Below, in pieces: positions 16,456-23,312 of a stretch of 37,046 bases of DNA (position 1 is its first letter; the number at the start of each line of letters is the position of its first letter). The DNA comes from an uncultured Oceanobacillus sp. (GTDB lineage: Bacteria > Bacillota > Bacilli > Bacillales > Amphibacillaceae): contig CALKWU010000189.1 of NCBI GenBank assembly GCA_938004015.1, positions 1 to 37,046 of the forward strand, given 5' to 3'. Both the position numbers and the translations under genes were made by a program. The notes beneath the pieces were generated by a model that was not told the origin of the DNA, did not search any database, and worked only from the letters and a program-made list of their open reading frames with translations.

Positions 16456-16617
16456 GACGCTTTCCTCCGCCATTTCGATGGCGCGTTTCACCATATTGCC
16501 CGCATCCCGGGCTCGGATGCCGCCCCATCCTTCCTTCTTCACAGTGTCGTAAAATCCTAACTCTTTGGCAATCTCTTCCTTCAACTGGTCTGACATAACA
16601 CCTTTACGTCTTCCCAT
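16438..16617 (-). CDS. sspF: Small acid-soluble spore protein, alpha/beta type (SspF-like)
   Basis: A 59-residue alpha/beta-type SASP of the SspF branch: MGRRKGVMSDQLKEEIAKEL, GFYDTVKKEGWGGIRARDAG and NMVKRAIEMAEE. These proteins coat and protect spore DNA; the GPR protease site region is less obvious here than in SspA/B. AAAGGAG lies 10 nt upstream of the ATG at 16615-16617; ten further in-frame codons upstream lack support. It sits between ispE and veg as in B. subtilis. No clear SigG promoter was found upstream. Confidence 0.95.
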   Translation of the reverse strand: MGRRKGVMSDQLKEEIAKELGFYDTVKKEGWGGIRARDAGNMVKRAIEMAEESVKKGNS

Positions 16618-16761
16618 GAAAAAGCAGCTCCTTTGCGTTATGATCATTACGACACGCTTAGCTTAACCGTTTGGCATGGAAAGACTCGTGGTAATTTGCG
16701 GTACAACATATAGCCTTTTCCGAATCCGACATTTTATCATCGGCGTGGCATTTTCAGCAAC

Positions 16762-16789
16762 AAAAAAGCAGTAGTTCAACAACTACTGC
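16762..16789 (-). terminator. Terminator of veg
   Basis: GCAGTAGTT (16768-16776) and AACTACTGC (16781-16789) form a perfect 9-bp stem with a 4-nt loop. TTTTTT follows on the minus strand. It lies 17 nt after the veg stop. Confidence 0.88.
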
Positions 16790-16805
16790 CACCAAACCGG
16801 TTGAT

Positions 16806-17045
16806 CTATTTGTCCAAAAATTTAAGTTCTACAGTTTCTGTAAGTACGTCCGCATAGCTGTAAGAAACCCGTTCAAACGCGTTCTCATCTTGATCCAACT
16901 CTACGACGAACACGGATGGATAGGTTTCTGCAAGAACTCCTGATCTGACAATTGTTTTTCTTCTTCCTCCGTTTGCTTTCAGTTTCAAACGTTTTCCGAT
17001 TTTCAAATCAAGACCTTGTTTGATTTCGTTCAATGTTTTCGCCAA
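16806..17045 (-). CDS. veg: Veg protein (biofilm/matrix stimulator)
   Basis: A 79-residue Veg family protein with the near-invariant core LKANGGRRKTIVRSG, LAETYPSVFVVELDQDE and FERVSYSYADVLTETVEL. In B. subtilis Veg stimulates biofilm matrix genes by countering SinR activity. The start chosen is TTG (17043-17045, product (M)AKTLNEIKQG), with a GGTGGAG site close upstream; a GTG five codons earlier overlaps that site. Two tandem strong SigA promoters and a strong terminator make it a monocistronic, probably highly expressed gene. Confidence 0.95.
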   Translation of the reverse strand: MAKTLNEIKQGLDLKIGKRLKLKANGGRRKTIVRSGVLAETYPSVFVVELDQDENAFERVSYSYADVLTETVELKFLDK

Positions 17046-17068
17046 TGGACTCCACCTCACTGTACCTT

Positions 17069-17097
17069 ATTATAACATAGGCTTGTTCAACAGTCAA
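17069..17097 (-). promoter_or_regulatory. veg proximal SigA promoter
   Basis: On the minus strand TTGACT (17092-17097), 17 nt, TATAAT (17069-17074). Transcription would begin about 17 nt before the TTG start, leaving only enough leader for the ribosome site. Confidence 0.75.
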
Positions 17098-17109
17098 ATG
17101 AAACTAAAT

Positions 17110-17139
17110 ATTATAACAACATATCATTTTGTCTGTCAA
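17110..17139 (-). promoter_or_regulatory. veg distal SigA promoter
   Basis: On the minus strand TTGACA (17134-17139), 18 nt, TATAAT (17110-17115). Both hexamers are perfect. Together with the proximal promoter it forms a tandem pair 42 nt apart. Confidence 0.8.
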
Positions 17140-17247
17140 TATTTATATTTTAGTTTTAATTTTATTCTGTGCAATTGTTAACTTTTTATGTACACATTGA
17201 CAAGATTTAGCCTCAAAAATCCGGAGGGAACTCGGTATGCCGGGACA

Positions 17248-17276
17248 ATGGGACACTTATACATTCCGTGTCCCAT
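17248..17276 (-). terminator. Hairpin just after yabG
   Basis: ATGGGACAC (17248-17256) pairs perfectly with GTGTCCCAT (17268-17276) around an 11-nt loop, 2 nt after the yabG stop. No T-run follows on the minus strand, so termination is uncertain. It may instead protect the 3' end of the mRNA. Confidence 0.5.
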
Positions 17277-17278
17277 CA

Positions 17279-18181
17279 TCAAAAAGGAATGATTTGTCCG
17301 GTTGGATCGTCATCTTCCTCGTCTTTCTCATCGATAAAAGGGAGACCAGTGCGTAGCAAACCACGTGTTTCCACTCCTCCCATCCCTTTTTCTCCCGTCA
17401 ATGTATTCCGAATCGCATCCGACACATCGATACTCTCCATAAAGGGCGTATAAGCGATTTTAGCTGCGATATAAACCGGATCTAATGCATGGATATTGAT
17501 TCGGTATGGGGAACTGGCAAAATTCGCGCCAGCCCGGATGATGGATTCAAAATGGGATTGACAAGCACCTGCGAAAATGACGAGTTGATCCAAATCGGGG
17601 ATGATTCCTCTCGCTTCCCGGACGGCTTCCGCAAAATATTTCGAATTGCGGTAAGCCCGCAAATCCTTTTTTTCCCCTTTATTCTTGGAATAGGAATCAT
17701 GACCGGTGATGACGATAATATTCGGTTGAATCCGTTCGATCAACGGCCCGATCGCTTGTGGCATATCTTTTTCCGTCAAATGGGTCCCATGTACTTGTAA
17801 ACCGACCCGTTTATAGAGGGCGATACATTTCCGCAAATACAACGGATCCCCATCCAAATGTAAAATTTTGGGCGGTATTTGAAAAAAAGATAAATTCCGT
17901 TCGTAGCCTTTGCTGATTTGGTGGGTTTTCTTTTCACGAACCAATTGAAAATCTTGACGAAACAACCGATAAGAAAATTCTTCTTTTTCTTTTGATTTCT
18001 TTTGCCTTTCCTTCCATTCCGAACGTGCAACGACCGTCAAATCGTCCAGATGCGCATCCGCTTCGAGACGTAATTCAATGCCTAAAAGTTTCGCAACGGT
18101 TCCATCCAATTGGGAAACACGGAAAACGATATCGTGGCTATATGACTTCCTCGTTACGATATCCCCTATTTTTACATCCAT
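17279..18181 (-). CDS. yabG: Sporulation-specific cysteine protease YabG
   Basis: A 300-residue YabG (peptidase family U57). An N-terminal SH3-like barrel region (about 1-60) is followed by the protease part, with His161 in ITGHDSYSKNKG and Cys207 in FAGACQSHFESI as the likely catalytic pair. Cys207 corresponds to the residue reported as catalytic in the C. difficile enzyme. YabG is made in the mother cell and processes coat and cortex proteins during spore maturation. GGTGAGGTGG precedes the ATG, and a SigK-like -10 lies upstream. It is adjacent to veg as in B. subtilis. Confidence 0.96.
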   Translation of the reverse strand: MDVKIGDIVTRKSYSHDIVFRVSQLDGTVAKLLGIELRLEADAHLDDLTVVARSEWKERQKKSKEKEEFSYRLFRQDFQLVREKKTHQISKGYERNLSFFQIPPKILHLDGDPLYLRKCIALYKRVGLQVHGTHLTEKDMPQAIGPLIERIQPNIIVITGHDSYSKNKGEKKDLRAYRNSKYFAEAVREARGIIPDLDQLVIFAGACQSHFESIIRAGANFASSPYRINIHALDPVYIAAKIAYTPFMESIDVSDAIRNTLTGEKGMGGVETRGLLRTGLPFIDEKDEEDDDPTGQIIPF

Positions 18182-18212
18182 ACATCCACCTCACCCGTCT
18201 GCATTCCTTTTA

Positions 18213-18240
18213 TAGGCTATGTCAGGCTGGTCGGATGTGT
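18213..18240 (-). promoter_or_regulatory. Candidate SigK promoter of yabG
   Basis: On the minus strand CATAGCCTA (18213-18221) fits the SigK -10 pattern CATAnnnTA. An AC pair, the minimal SigK -35, occurs 15-17 nt upstream (18237-18240). yabG is SigK-dependent in B. subtilis. The -35 is too short to weigh much. Confidence 0.5.
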
Positions 18241-18246
18241 GTGCTA

Positions 18247-18489
18247 TCACCTAATTTTGCTCCTCAAGTTCTCCTCACCTTTGAAGACGTAACGGATTCC
18301 TTTACCTGCTAGGGTCTCATCTTTGTATCGCGGCATGACGTGGAGATGAGCATGAAAAATATGTTGGCCGCCAACTTCTCCACCTCCACAATTCCAGCCG
18401 ATGTTATTCCCATCCGGTCGATGGCACTCATCGATGTAACACTTTGCCTTCTGAAGCAAGTCGTATGTATCCTTCCATCCCCCTAAAGT
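18247..18489 (-). pseudogene. 5'-truncated HIT-family hydrolase
   Basis: The readable part (KDTYDLLQKAKCYIDE onward) is the C-terminal half of a HIT protein, with the catalytic HxHxH motif intact (GQHIFHAHLHVMPRYKDE). HIT proteins hydrolyse nucleotide phosphoramidates and dinucleoside polyphosphates and are about 140 residues long. Here no more than about 80 residues remain, and an in-frame stop lies just upstream. The N-terminal half, including the first strand pair and its cysteine-rich start, is missing. A TTG at 18457-18459 could start a 70-residue product with only a distant GGAAGG site. Most likely a decaying gene left by a deletion. Confidence 0.75.
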
Positions 18490-18614
18490 TTTAGTTTTTT
18501 GTATTTTACCATGCTATTGAAAAATAAAAAGCCGAAATTAAAAATGCATGAATTTTGCTCAAAGGACAAAGCTAACATTGATGGTATTCCACAGAACGAT
18601 TGAGGAGGATGAAA

Positions 18615-19124
18615 ATGGGCATTTTGAGTGGCAATCCAAAAGAACAACCGATGCATTATGGTGAAGTGTTTGGAATTTGGTCTTATCTTTTAACGGAAAA
18701 AGGAGCGGTCGCAACGCATCAAACCCATTACAATCACGCCGGAGATGAAGATTTGAAGAACATGTTGGAAGAAGCGGTCCGAGCGAGTCAAGATGAAATG
18801 AAAGAGATTGAAGCATTGTTGAAGGTAAATGGTGTAGGGTTGCCGCCAGCACCACCGGAACGGCCCCACGCCCATTCGGAAGACATTCCGGTAGGAGCGA
18901 GATTTGCCGATCCGGAAATCGCAGCTGCCCTGTCTTCCCACATTGCAGCAGGTCTCGTCGCTTGCAGTACGATTATGGGAGAATCGATCCGTGAAGATAT
19001 TGCGATGATGTTTGGCCGATTTCATATGCAAAAAGCGACATTCGGGGCAAAATTATTACGGATGAACAAGGAGAAAGGTTGGCTCGTTCCACCCCCGCTT
19101 CACAATTATAAAGCTGAAGACTGA
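18615..19124 (+). CDS. DUF3231 family protein (single-domain form)
   Basis: A 169-residue soluble, mostly helical protein, one of only two convincing complete plus-strand genes in the window. The pattern GEVFGIWSYL...THYNHAGDEDLKNML, then KEIEALLKVNGVGLPPAPPERP, then IREDIAMMFGRFHMQK and the end KGWLVPPPLHNY fits DUF3231. That family is found in Bacillales, often as two tandem copies in about 330 residues, and its function is unknown. The helix-rich layout with spaced Glu and His suggests a ferritin-like four-helix bundle (inference). The start chosen is the ATG at 18615 (GAGGAGG 6 nt upstream). It lies between the HIT remnant and ksgA, a place where B. subtilis has neither gene. Confidence 0.85.
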   Translation: MGILSGNPKEQPMHYGEVFGIWSYLLTEKGAVATHQTHYNHAGDEDLKNMLEEAVRASQDEMKEIEALLKVNGVGLPPAPPERPHAHSEDIPVGARFADPEIAAALSSHIAAGLVACSTIMGESIREDIAMMFGRFHMQKATFGAKLLRMNKEKGWLVPPPLHNYKAED

Positions 19125-19129
19125 TCCAA

Positions 19130-19171
19130 AAAACGGCAGATGCTCACGTCGCATGCTGCCGTTTTAAATTT
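19130..19171. terminator. Bidirectional terminator between DUF3231 gene and ksgA
   Basis: AAAACGGCAG (19130-19139) pairs with CTGCCGTTTT (19156-19165), extended inside by ATGC/GCAT. On the plus strand AAATTTTTTCG follows and on the minus strand a T-run also follows. The ksgA stop codon (19164-19166) overlaps the stem. It serves both convergent genes. Confidence 0.85.
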
Positions 19172-20036
19172 TTTCGTATAATGCATCCGCAAGCTGCGCA
19201 AATTCCTCGATATGCAATGATTCACCGCGGCGGCTTCCATTGATCCCCGTTTGCTCAAACACGTCTTGTAGGACTGCTTTGTCCATATCTTTGAAATAAC
19301 TCGACAAATTATTCCGCAACGTTTTTCTCCGTTGGGCAAAACTTGCCCGCACGACCGTAAAAAAGAAGTCCTCATTTTTTACATGGACGAGTGGTTCGTC
19401 ACGCAATTCCAGCTTTAAAATGCTCGAATCCACATTCGGTCTTGGAGTGAACACGGTTTTCGGAACGGTCATGACGACTTTCGCATCCGTATAATATTGG
19501 ACCGCTATCGTCAACGAACCATAACTTTTACTGCTCGGTTTTGCCGCCATCCGTTCCGCCACTTCTTTTTGGATCATGACAGTGATGTTTTCCACCGGCA
19601 AGCGATCCCGAAGCAATTTCATTAAAATCGGAGTCGTAATATAATAAGGCAAGTTCGCTACAATATGGATCGCCTGGTTTTCCGCAAATTGTTCCTCAAT
19701 CACTTTTTCTACATCCGCTTTTAAAATGTCTTCGTGGATGATTTCTATATTGGAATATGCTTGTAATGTATCTTCCAATATAGGTAGCAAGCGCCCGTCG
19801 ATTTCAAAGGCGACGACTTTATCCGCATGAATCGCCAATTGTTCCGTTAGGGCACCGATTCCCGGACCAATTTCAATCACCCCGACGGATGGATCGACAC
19901 CCGCATGTTTGATGATATTTTCCAAAATATTGACATCGATGATGAAATTTTGCCCGAGGCTTTTTTTAAAGGCGAATTCGTATTTTTTCAATATTTCCTT
20001 TGTCCTCGATGGAGTGGCAATGAATTTAGTCGACAT
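19164..20036 (-). CDS. rsmA: 16S rRNA dimethyladenosine transferase KsgA (RsmA)
   Basis: 290 residues, standard length. Motifs: FKKSLGQNFIID, the SAM-binding VIEIGPGIGALTEQLA and the catalytic NLPYYITTPIL. It dimethylates two adjacent adenosines near the 3' end of 16S rRNA in 30S assembly. Of two in-frame ATGs the second (20034-20036) has GGAGG 6 nt upstream, while the first abuts the site, so the second is used. It overlaps the end of rnmV by 11 nt, implying translational coupling. Confidence 0.98.
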   Translation of the reverse strand: MSTKFIATPSRTKEILKKYEFAFKKSLGQNFIIDVNILENIIKHAGVDPSVGVIEIGPGIGALTEQLAIHADKVVAFEIDGRLLPILEDTLQAYSNIEIIHEDILKADVEKVIEEQFAENQAIHIVANLPYYITTPILMKLLRDRLPVENITVMIQKEVAERMAAKPSSKSYGSLTIAVQYYTDAKVVMTVPKTVFTPRPNVDSSILKLELRDEPLVHVKNEDFFFTVVRASFAQRRKTLRNNLSSYFKDMDKAVLQDVFEQTGINGSRRGESLHIEEFAQLADALYEKI

Positions 20037-20595
20037 GTTCATCCTCCTGCTGGATGGCTTTTACAGCCGCTTCGAACTCTTTTTTCGTAATCTGGAATTG
20101 ATTCAACCGTTTCAACAACTGTTTGCCATTAGTATGCCCGATCTGTAAATATTCTCCTAGCTTTTGGCGGCGGACATTCGCTTCTTCTGTACCAATGAGT
20201 CGATGTTGCAATAAATCATCCCGGGTGATCTCTCCTTGACTGTTTTCCGTCAATTCATAAACATTCGCTAGAGCCTCACGAATTGCCTCCACACTGGCAT
20301 GTTCAATGCCTAAACTTTTATGGTGCGGGTTTTTCGCTCGAGCTTCATCTTGCGTCAAAAAAGCATGTTTGCATCCGGGGACGTGTTGATCGACGATATG
20401 ACGAATCCGTTCCCCCGGATAATCGGGATCTGTAAAAATGATGACGCCCCGCTTTGCTTGTGCATGCCGGATGCGATTGATCGTTTCTTCACTTATGGCG
20501 GATCCGTTCGTTTCAATCGTATCCGCGTGAATGGCTTGATTGATTTTCGCCGTATCCGATTTTCCTTCCACAACAATGATTTCTTTAATTTTCAA
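20026..20595 (-). CDS. rnmV: Ribonuclease M5
   Basis: A 189-residue TOPRIM nuclease that matures 5S rRNA. The N-terminal TOPRIM (about 1-90) shows IVVEGKSDTAKI with the catalytic Glu and FTDPDYPGERIR with the metal-binding Asp pair. The C-terminal part binds the pre-5S/L18 substrate. The start is TTG at 20593-20595: TGGAGG lies 7 nt upstream, and the product begins (M)KIKEIIVVEG as in the family. An ATG 7 codons further up lies inside the ribosome-site region. Downstream it overlaps rsmA. Confidence 0.96.
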   Translation of the reverse strand: MKIKEIIVVEGKSDTAKINQAIHADTIETNGSAISEETINRIRHAQAKRGVIIFTDPDYPGERIRHIVDQHVPGCKHAFLTQDEARAKNPHHKSLGIEHASVEAIREALANVYELTENSQGEITRDDLLQHRLIGTEEANVRRQKLGEYLQIGHTNGKQLLKRLNQFQITKKEFEAAVKAIQQEDEHVD

Positions 20596-20670
20596 GATAA
20601 GTCCTCCAATAAACAATCGCCGAGTCGTGAAGATGAATATGATTTTCTTCCTCGACTCGAATACTTTCCA

Positions 20671-20711
20671 AAAAATAAAACTCCTCTCATGATTTTACCA
20701 TGAGAAGAGTT
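20671..20711 (-). terminator. Terminator of yabE
   Basis: A 13-bp stem with one wobble (20679-20691 with 20699-20711) is followed on the minus strand by TTTTATTTTTTGG. It lies 12 nt after the yabE stop and before rnmV, so rnmV-rsmA probably has a separate start. Confidence 0.82.
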
Positions 20712-20723
20712 CATTTCCTAAAA

Positions 20724-21941
20724 TTAATCTAGAATTTTGATTTTCACCGTGCGGACGCCCCATTGATTAGCCGCTTGATTGTTCGGTACATGCACGTCGA
20801 TCCGGTTGCCGCGAATCGCTCCGCCCGTATCGCCGGCAATCGCTGTACCATAGCCTTCCACCCACACTTTTGATCCGAGTGGGATGACGCTAGGGTCAAC
20901 TGCAATCACTTTTTGATTCGGATTTGATTTCAAGTTGATGCCAGTGGATGTGACTCCGGAACATCCGCCACATGTGGCTGTAAATGCACTTGCAGTCACT
21001 GTCAATGTTTTTCCGCCGCTCGGTTTATCACTGGATTTTGCGGATAATGTCACGAGATTCGATGAATTTGTATTTTGGACAGGTTCCTTCGTTCCGACCG
21101 CAATGACTTTATTTACCGGTTCCTTCACGACTTCTTCTTCGATAAGTTCACGTTCGACTTCTTCGCCGTTTTCTTTTGTCACTTTATATGTTTTGACTTT
21201 TTTTCCTTGTTCACCCTCGGTGATGACTCTTTCTTCACCTTTCAGCAACGTGGAATCTTCTTTTCTTTCTGTTTTGAAATCAATCATTTCCGTCAATTCA
21301 ACTTTTTCTGTCGTTACACGGATGATTTCGATTTCCGTTTCTTTTGTCACTTGATCATTCAGTTCATGTGTAATTTTATCCTTTTTATTCAGTTCGATGT
21401 CAAGTTCATTCAACAATTCTTCGACGGTTGCACCGGTCGTTTTTAAGATATGTTCATCTCCACCGTCATTGATGACGACATCAAATGCTGTATTCACATT
21501 CAGTTTCAAACCTTCTTCAATCGGGTCGTCCATAGCGTGGGACATGTCATCATGTTCCGAAAAGGATAAAGCCTGCTCCTGCAGAAATGCTGAAACCGTA
21601 TCCTCGGTCGTATAGTATGTTTCCGATTTTCCATCGATCGTCACGATGATTTGTTTCGCTTTTTTGTAATCGATGGTCATACCGTCTTCAATCGGTGCAT
21701 CTTCCTCGTGGGATAACACATCATGGGCACCGACGGTAATTCCTACTTGATCGATCAGTTCCCCAACTGTATGTTTGTGCGTATATACTACTTGTTCTTC
21801 TCCGTCATTTACAATTGTCACTTCTTTTTTTGCAGCTTCATAGATTGTGAAACCCGAAAACAATACAAGCGCCAAAACACCGACACCGGAAATAATATAT
21901 TTCATGTTTGGTGCGGATTTTAGCTTTTTGAAAAAACTCAT
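20724..21941 (-). CDS. yabE: YabE: G5 and 3D domain cell-wall protein (Rpf/Sps-type muralytic enzyme)
   Basis: 405 residues. One N-terminal membrane anchor or signal (about 13-33) is followed by three DUF348 repeats (about 40-210), a G5 domain (about 210-290) and a C-terminal 3D domain (about 310-405). The 3D domain has TASAFTATCGGCSG and the Asp-rich site AGDTGGAIRGNRIDVHV, as in MltA-like lytic transglycosylases. The family (resuscitation-promoting Sps factors) acts on peptidoglycan outside the cell. A good SigA promoter lies upstream. In B. subtilis yabE is also controlled by an antisense RNA; no such promoter was recognised here. Confidence 0.95.
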   Translation of the reverse strand: MSFFKKLKSAPNMKYIISGVGVLALVLFSGFTIYEAAKKEVTIVNDGEEQVVYTHKHTVGELIDQVGITVGAHDVLSHEEDAPIEDGMTIDYKKAKQIIVTIDGKSETYYTTEDTVSAFLQEQALSFSEHDDMSHAMDDPIEEGLKLNVNTAFDVVINDGGDEHILKTTGATVEELLNELDIELNKKDKITHELNDQVTKETEIEIIRVTTEKVELTEMIDFKTERKEDSTLLKGEERVITEGEQGKKVKTYKVTKENGEEVERELIEEEVVKEPVNKVIAVGTKEPVQNTNSSNLVTLSAKSSDKPSGGKTLTVTASAFTATCGGCSGVTSTGINLKSNPNQKVIAVDPSVIPLGSKVWVEGYGTAIAGDTGGAIRGNRIDVHVPNNQAANQWGVRTVKIKILD

Positions 21942-21966
21942 GCTTTAGCCTCCTTGTACGAACCCG

Positions 21967-21995
21967 ATTATAGTAATAGCAAAAGTTAAAGTCAA
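21967..21995 (-). promoter_or_regulatory. SigA promoter of yabE
   Basis: On the minus strand TTGACT (21990-21995), 17 nt, TATAAT (21967-21972). The start would lie about 20 nt before the ATG, with AAGGAGG between. It shows that yabE is transcribed apart from tatD. The remaining 22000-22172 is AT-rich with no recognised element. Confidence 0.8.
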
Positions 21996-22160
21996 AGCTA
22001 TTCCGTTTACAATCAAATTACATTTTGTTTACATATATTTGTTGAATTATTACAAAGTCAGTCAAACCCTTGTGCACCATAGGTTTGAAAGATTACCAAA
22101 TTTTTATAATATTTTACTCAAGTTGTCATTACCAACTTTGATAAACGATAAAATTTCAAC

Positions 22161-22216
22161 AAAACGAAGGAATGGGCCAAAACGGGACAGTCCCGTTTTG
22201 GCCCACTTCTTCGTTT
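22161..22216 (-). terminator. Perfect REP-like palindrome serving as tatD terminator
   Basis: The 33-nt sequence 22173-22205 is a perfect palindrome with a central A: 16 nt of TGGGCCAAAACGGGAC and its complement. It is the cleanest of the five copies of this repeat. Flanking AAAACGAAG/CTTCGTTTT extends the stem into the last codon of tatD. No long T-run follows on the minus strand (GTTTTGTTG), so termination would depend on stem strength. Confidence 0.75.
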
Positions 22217-22989
22217 TATTTCGATTCGATTTTGAATACTTGAAATGCATTTTTCGTCGTTTGCTCGGCGACTACTTCCAATGTGACACCACGGATTTCG
22301 GCGATTTTTTCTGCGACCAGCTTTACATATGCCGGTTCATTCCGTTTTCCCCGCTTCGGATGGGGTGCAAGATACGGTGCATCCGTTTCAATGAGTAAAC
22401 GGTCGAAAGGCACTTCCTTCGCGACCTCTTTCGGAAGAGGAGCGTTCTTGAACGTCACCGGCCCACCTAAAGAAATGTAAAAATTCATGTCGAGACAGCG
22501 CTCGACATATTTCACCGAGTCACTGTAACAATGCATAATCCCACCAATTTCTTTTGCATTTTCTTCTTCTAAAATGGCTATGATGTCTTCCGTCGCCTCG
22601 CGATTATGGATGATGATCGGCATCTTCCGTTTTTTCGCAAGACGGATTTGCTTTCGGAAAACTTCCGCTTGCATGTCTTTCGGCGATTTATCCCAATGAT
22701 AATCGAGGCCCATTTCACCGATGGCGACCACTTTCGGATGATGGGAAAGTTCTTCAATCCAAGCCAATTCTTTTTCCGTCATATCAATCGCGTCAACCGG
22801 ATGCCAGCCGACCGCTGCATAAATCGTGTCGTATTTCTCGGCGATTTCAATGGCAAGGGGAATCGTTTCATGGTCGAAACCGACAACGACCATATAACGG
22901 ACACCGGCATCAAACGCCCGTTGAATCGTTTCCTCGCGATCTTCTTTAAATTGCCAAGCATTCAAATGCACATGTGTATCGAATAACAC
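22216..22989 (-). CDS. tatD: TatD-family metal-dependent deoxyribonuclease (YabD)
   Basis: A 257-residue amidohydrolase-fold TIM barrel with the metal ligands in place: DTHVHLN at the N-terminus, IGEMGLDYHWD, IIHNREA, MHCYSDS and LLIETDAPYLAP. TatD enzymes act as Mg-dependent DNA nucleases in repair or DNA turnover. The start is GTG (22987-22989) with AAAGGAGGAATTCT upstream. In Bacillales it follows metG; here a MITE-like element lies in the 323-nt gap. Confidence 0.96.
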   Translation of the reverse strand: MLFDTHVHLNAWQFKEDREETIQRAFDAGVRYMVVVGFDHETIPLAIEIAEKYDTIYAAVGWHPVDAIDMTEKELAWIEELSHHPKVVAIGEMGLDYHWDKSPKDMQAEVFRKQIRLAKKRKMPIIIHNREATEDIIAILEEENAKEIGGIMHCYSDSVKYVERCLDMNFYISLGGPVTFKNAPLPKEVAKEVPFDRLLIETDAPYLAPHPKRGKRNEPAYVKLVAEKIAEIRGVTLEVVAEQTTKNAFQVFKIESK

Positions 22990-23023
22990 AGAATTCCTCC
23001 TTTATTTAACAATGAGTAAAAAA

Positions 23024-23289
23024 GAGGTTGGGATAAAAATGAAAGACTCATAAAAATCCGAACATACAATCAGAGAGAACACACTCGCTCCGGAAATATA
23101 CTCCGCTTTCCGCGGGCGACCGGTGAGCCTCCGACGCACAGGACGTGACCGCTTTTAGCCGACCTCGGGTTAGTGCTCTGCGGGGTCTCACCTCTGGCCT
23201 TTCCTCCCGCTGGAATCTTCGTATATTTCCGGAGCTTTTTTGTAAAATGTTCGGATTTTCCATAGTCAGAATGATTATATCCCAACCTC
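23024..23289. mobile_element. MITE-like element with nested inverted repeats
   Basis: 266 nt bounded by perfect 12-bp terminal inverted repeats, GAGGTTGGGATA (23024-23035) and TATCCCAACCTC (23278-23289). Further perfect inverted pairs are nested inside: 13 bp (23053-23065 with 23247-23259), 14 bp (23087-23100 with 23222-23235) and a GGTGAG/CTCACC tip. The GC-rich middle (CCGCGGGCG..., CTGCGGGGTCTCACC) resembles a non-coding repeat family common in Bacillus-type genomes. CAATGA/TCATTG lies outside at 23010 and 23295. No clear target-site duplication or reading frame is present. On the minus strand TTTTTT follows the outer stem, so it may also terminate metG. Confidence 0.75.
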
Positions 23290-23312
23290 ATATTTCATTG
23301 CTAAATCATCAT

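Noticed and set aside
23070..23291. 71- and 73-residue minus-strand frames inside the MITE-like element
   Set aside because: They are frames across a palindromic repeat, with no ribosome site or known family.
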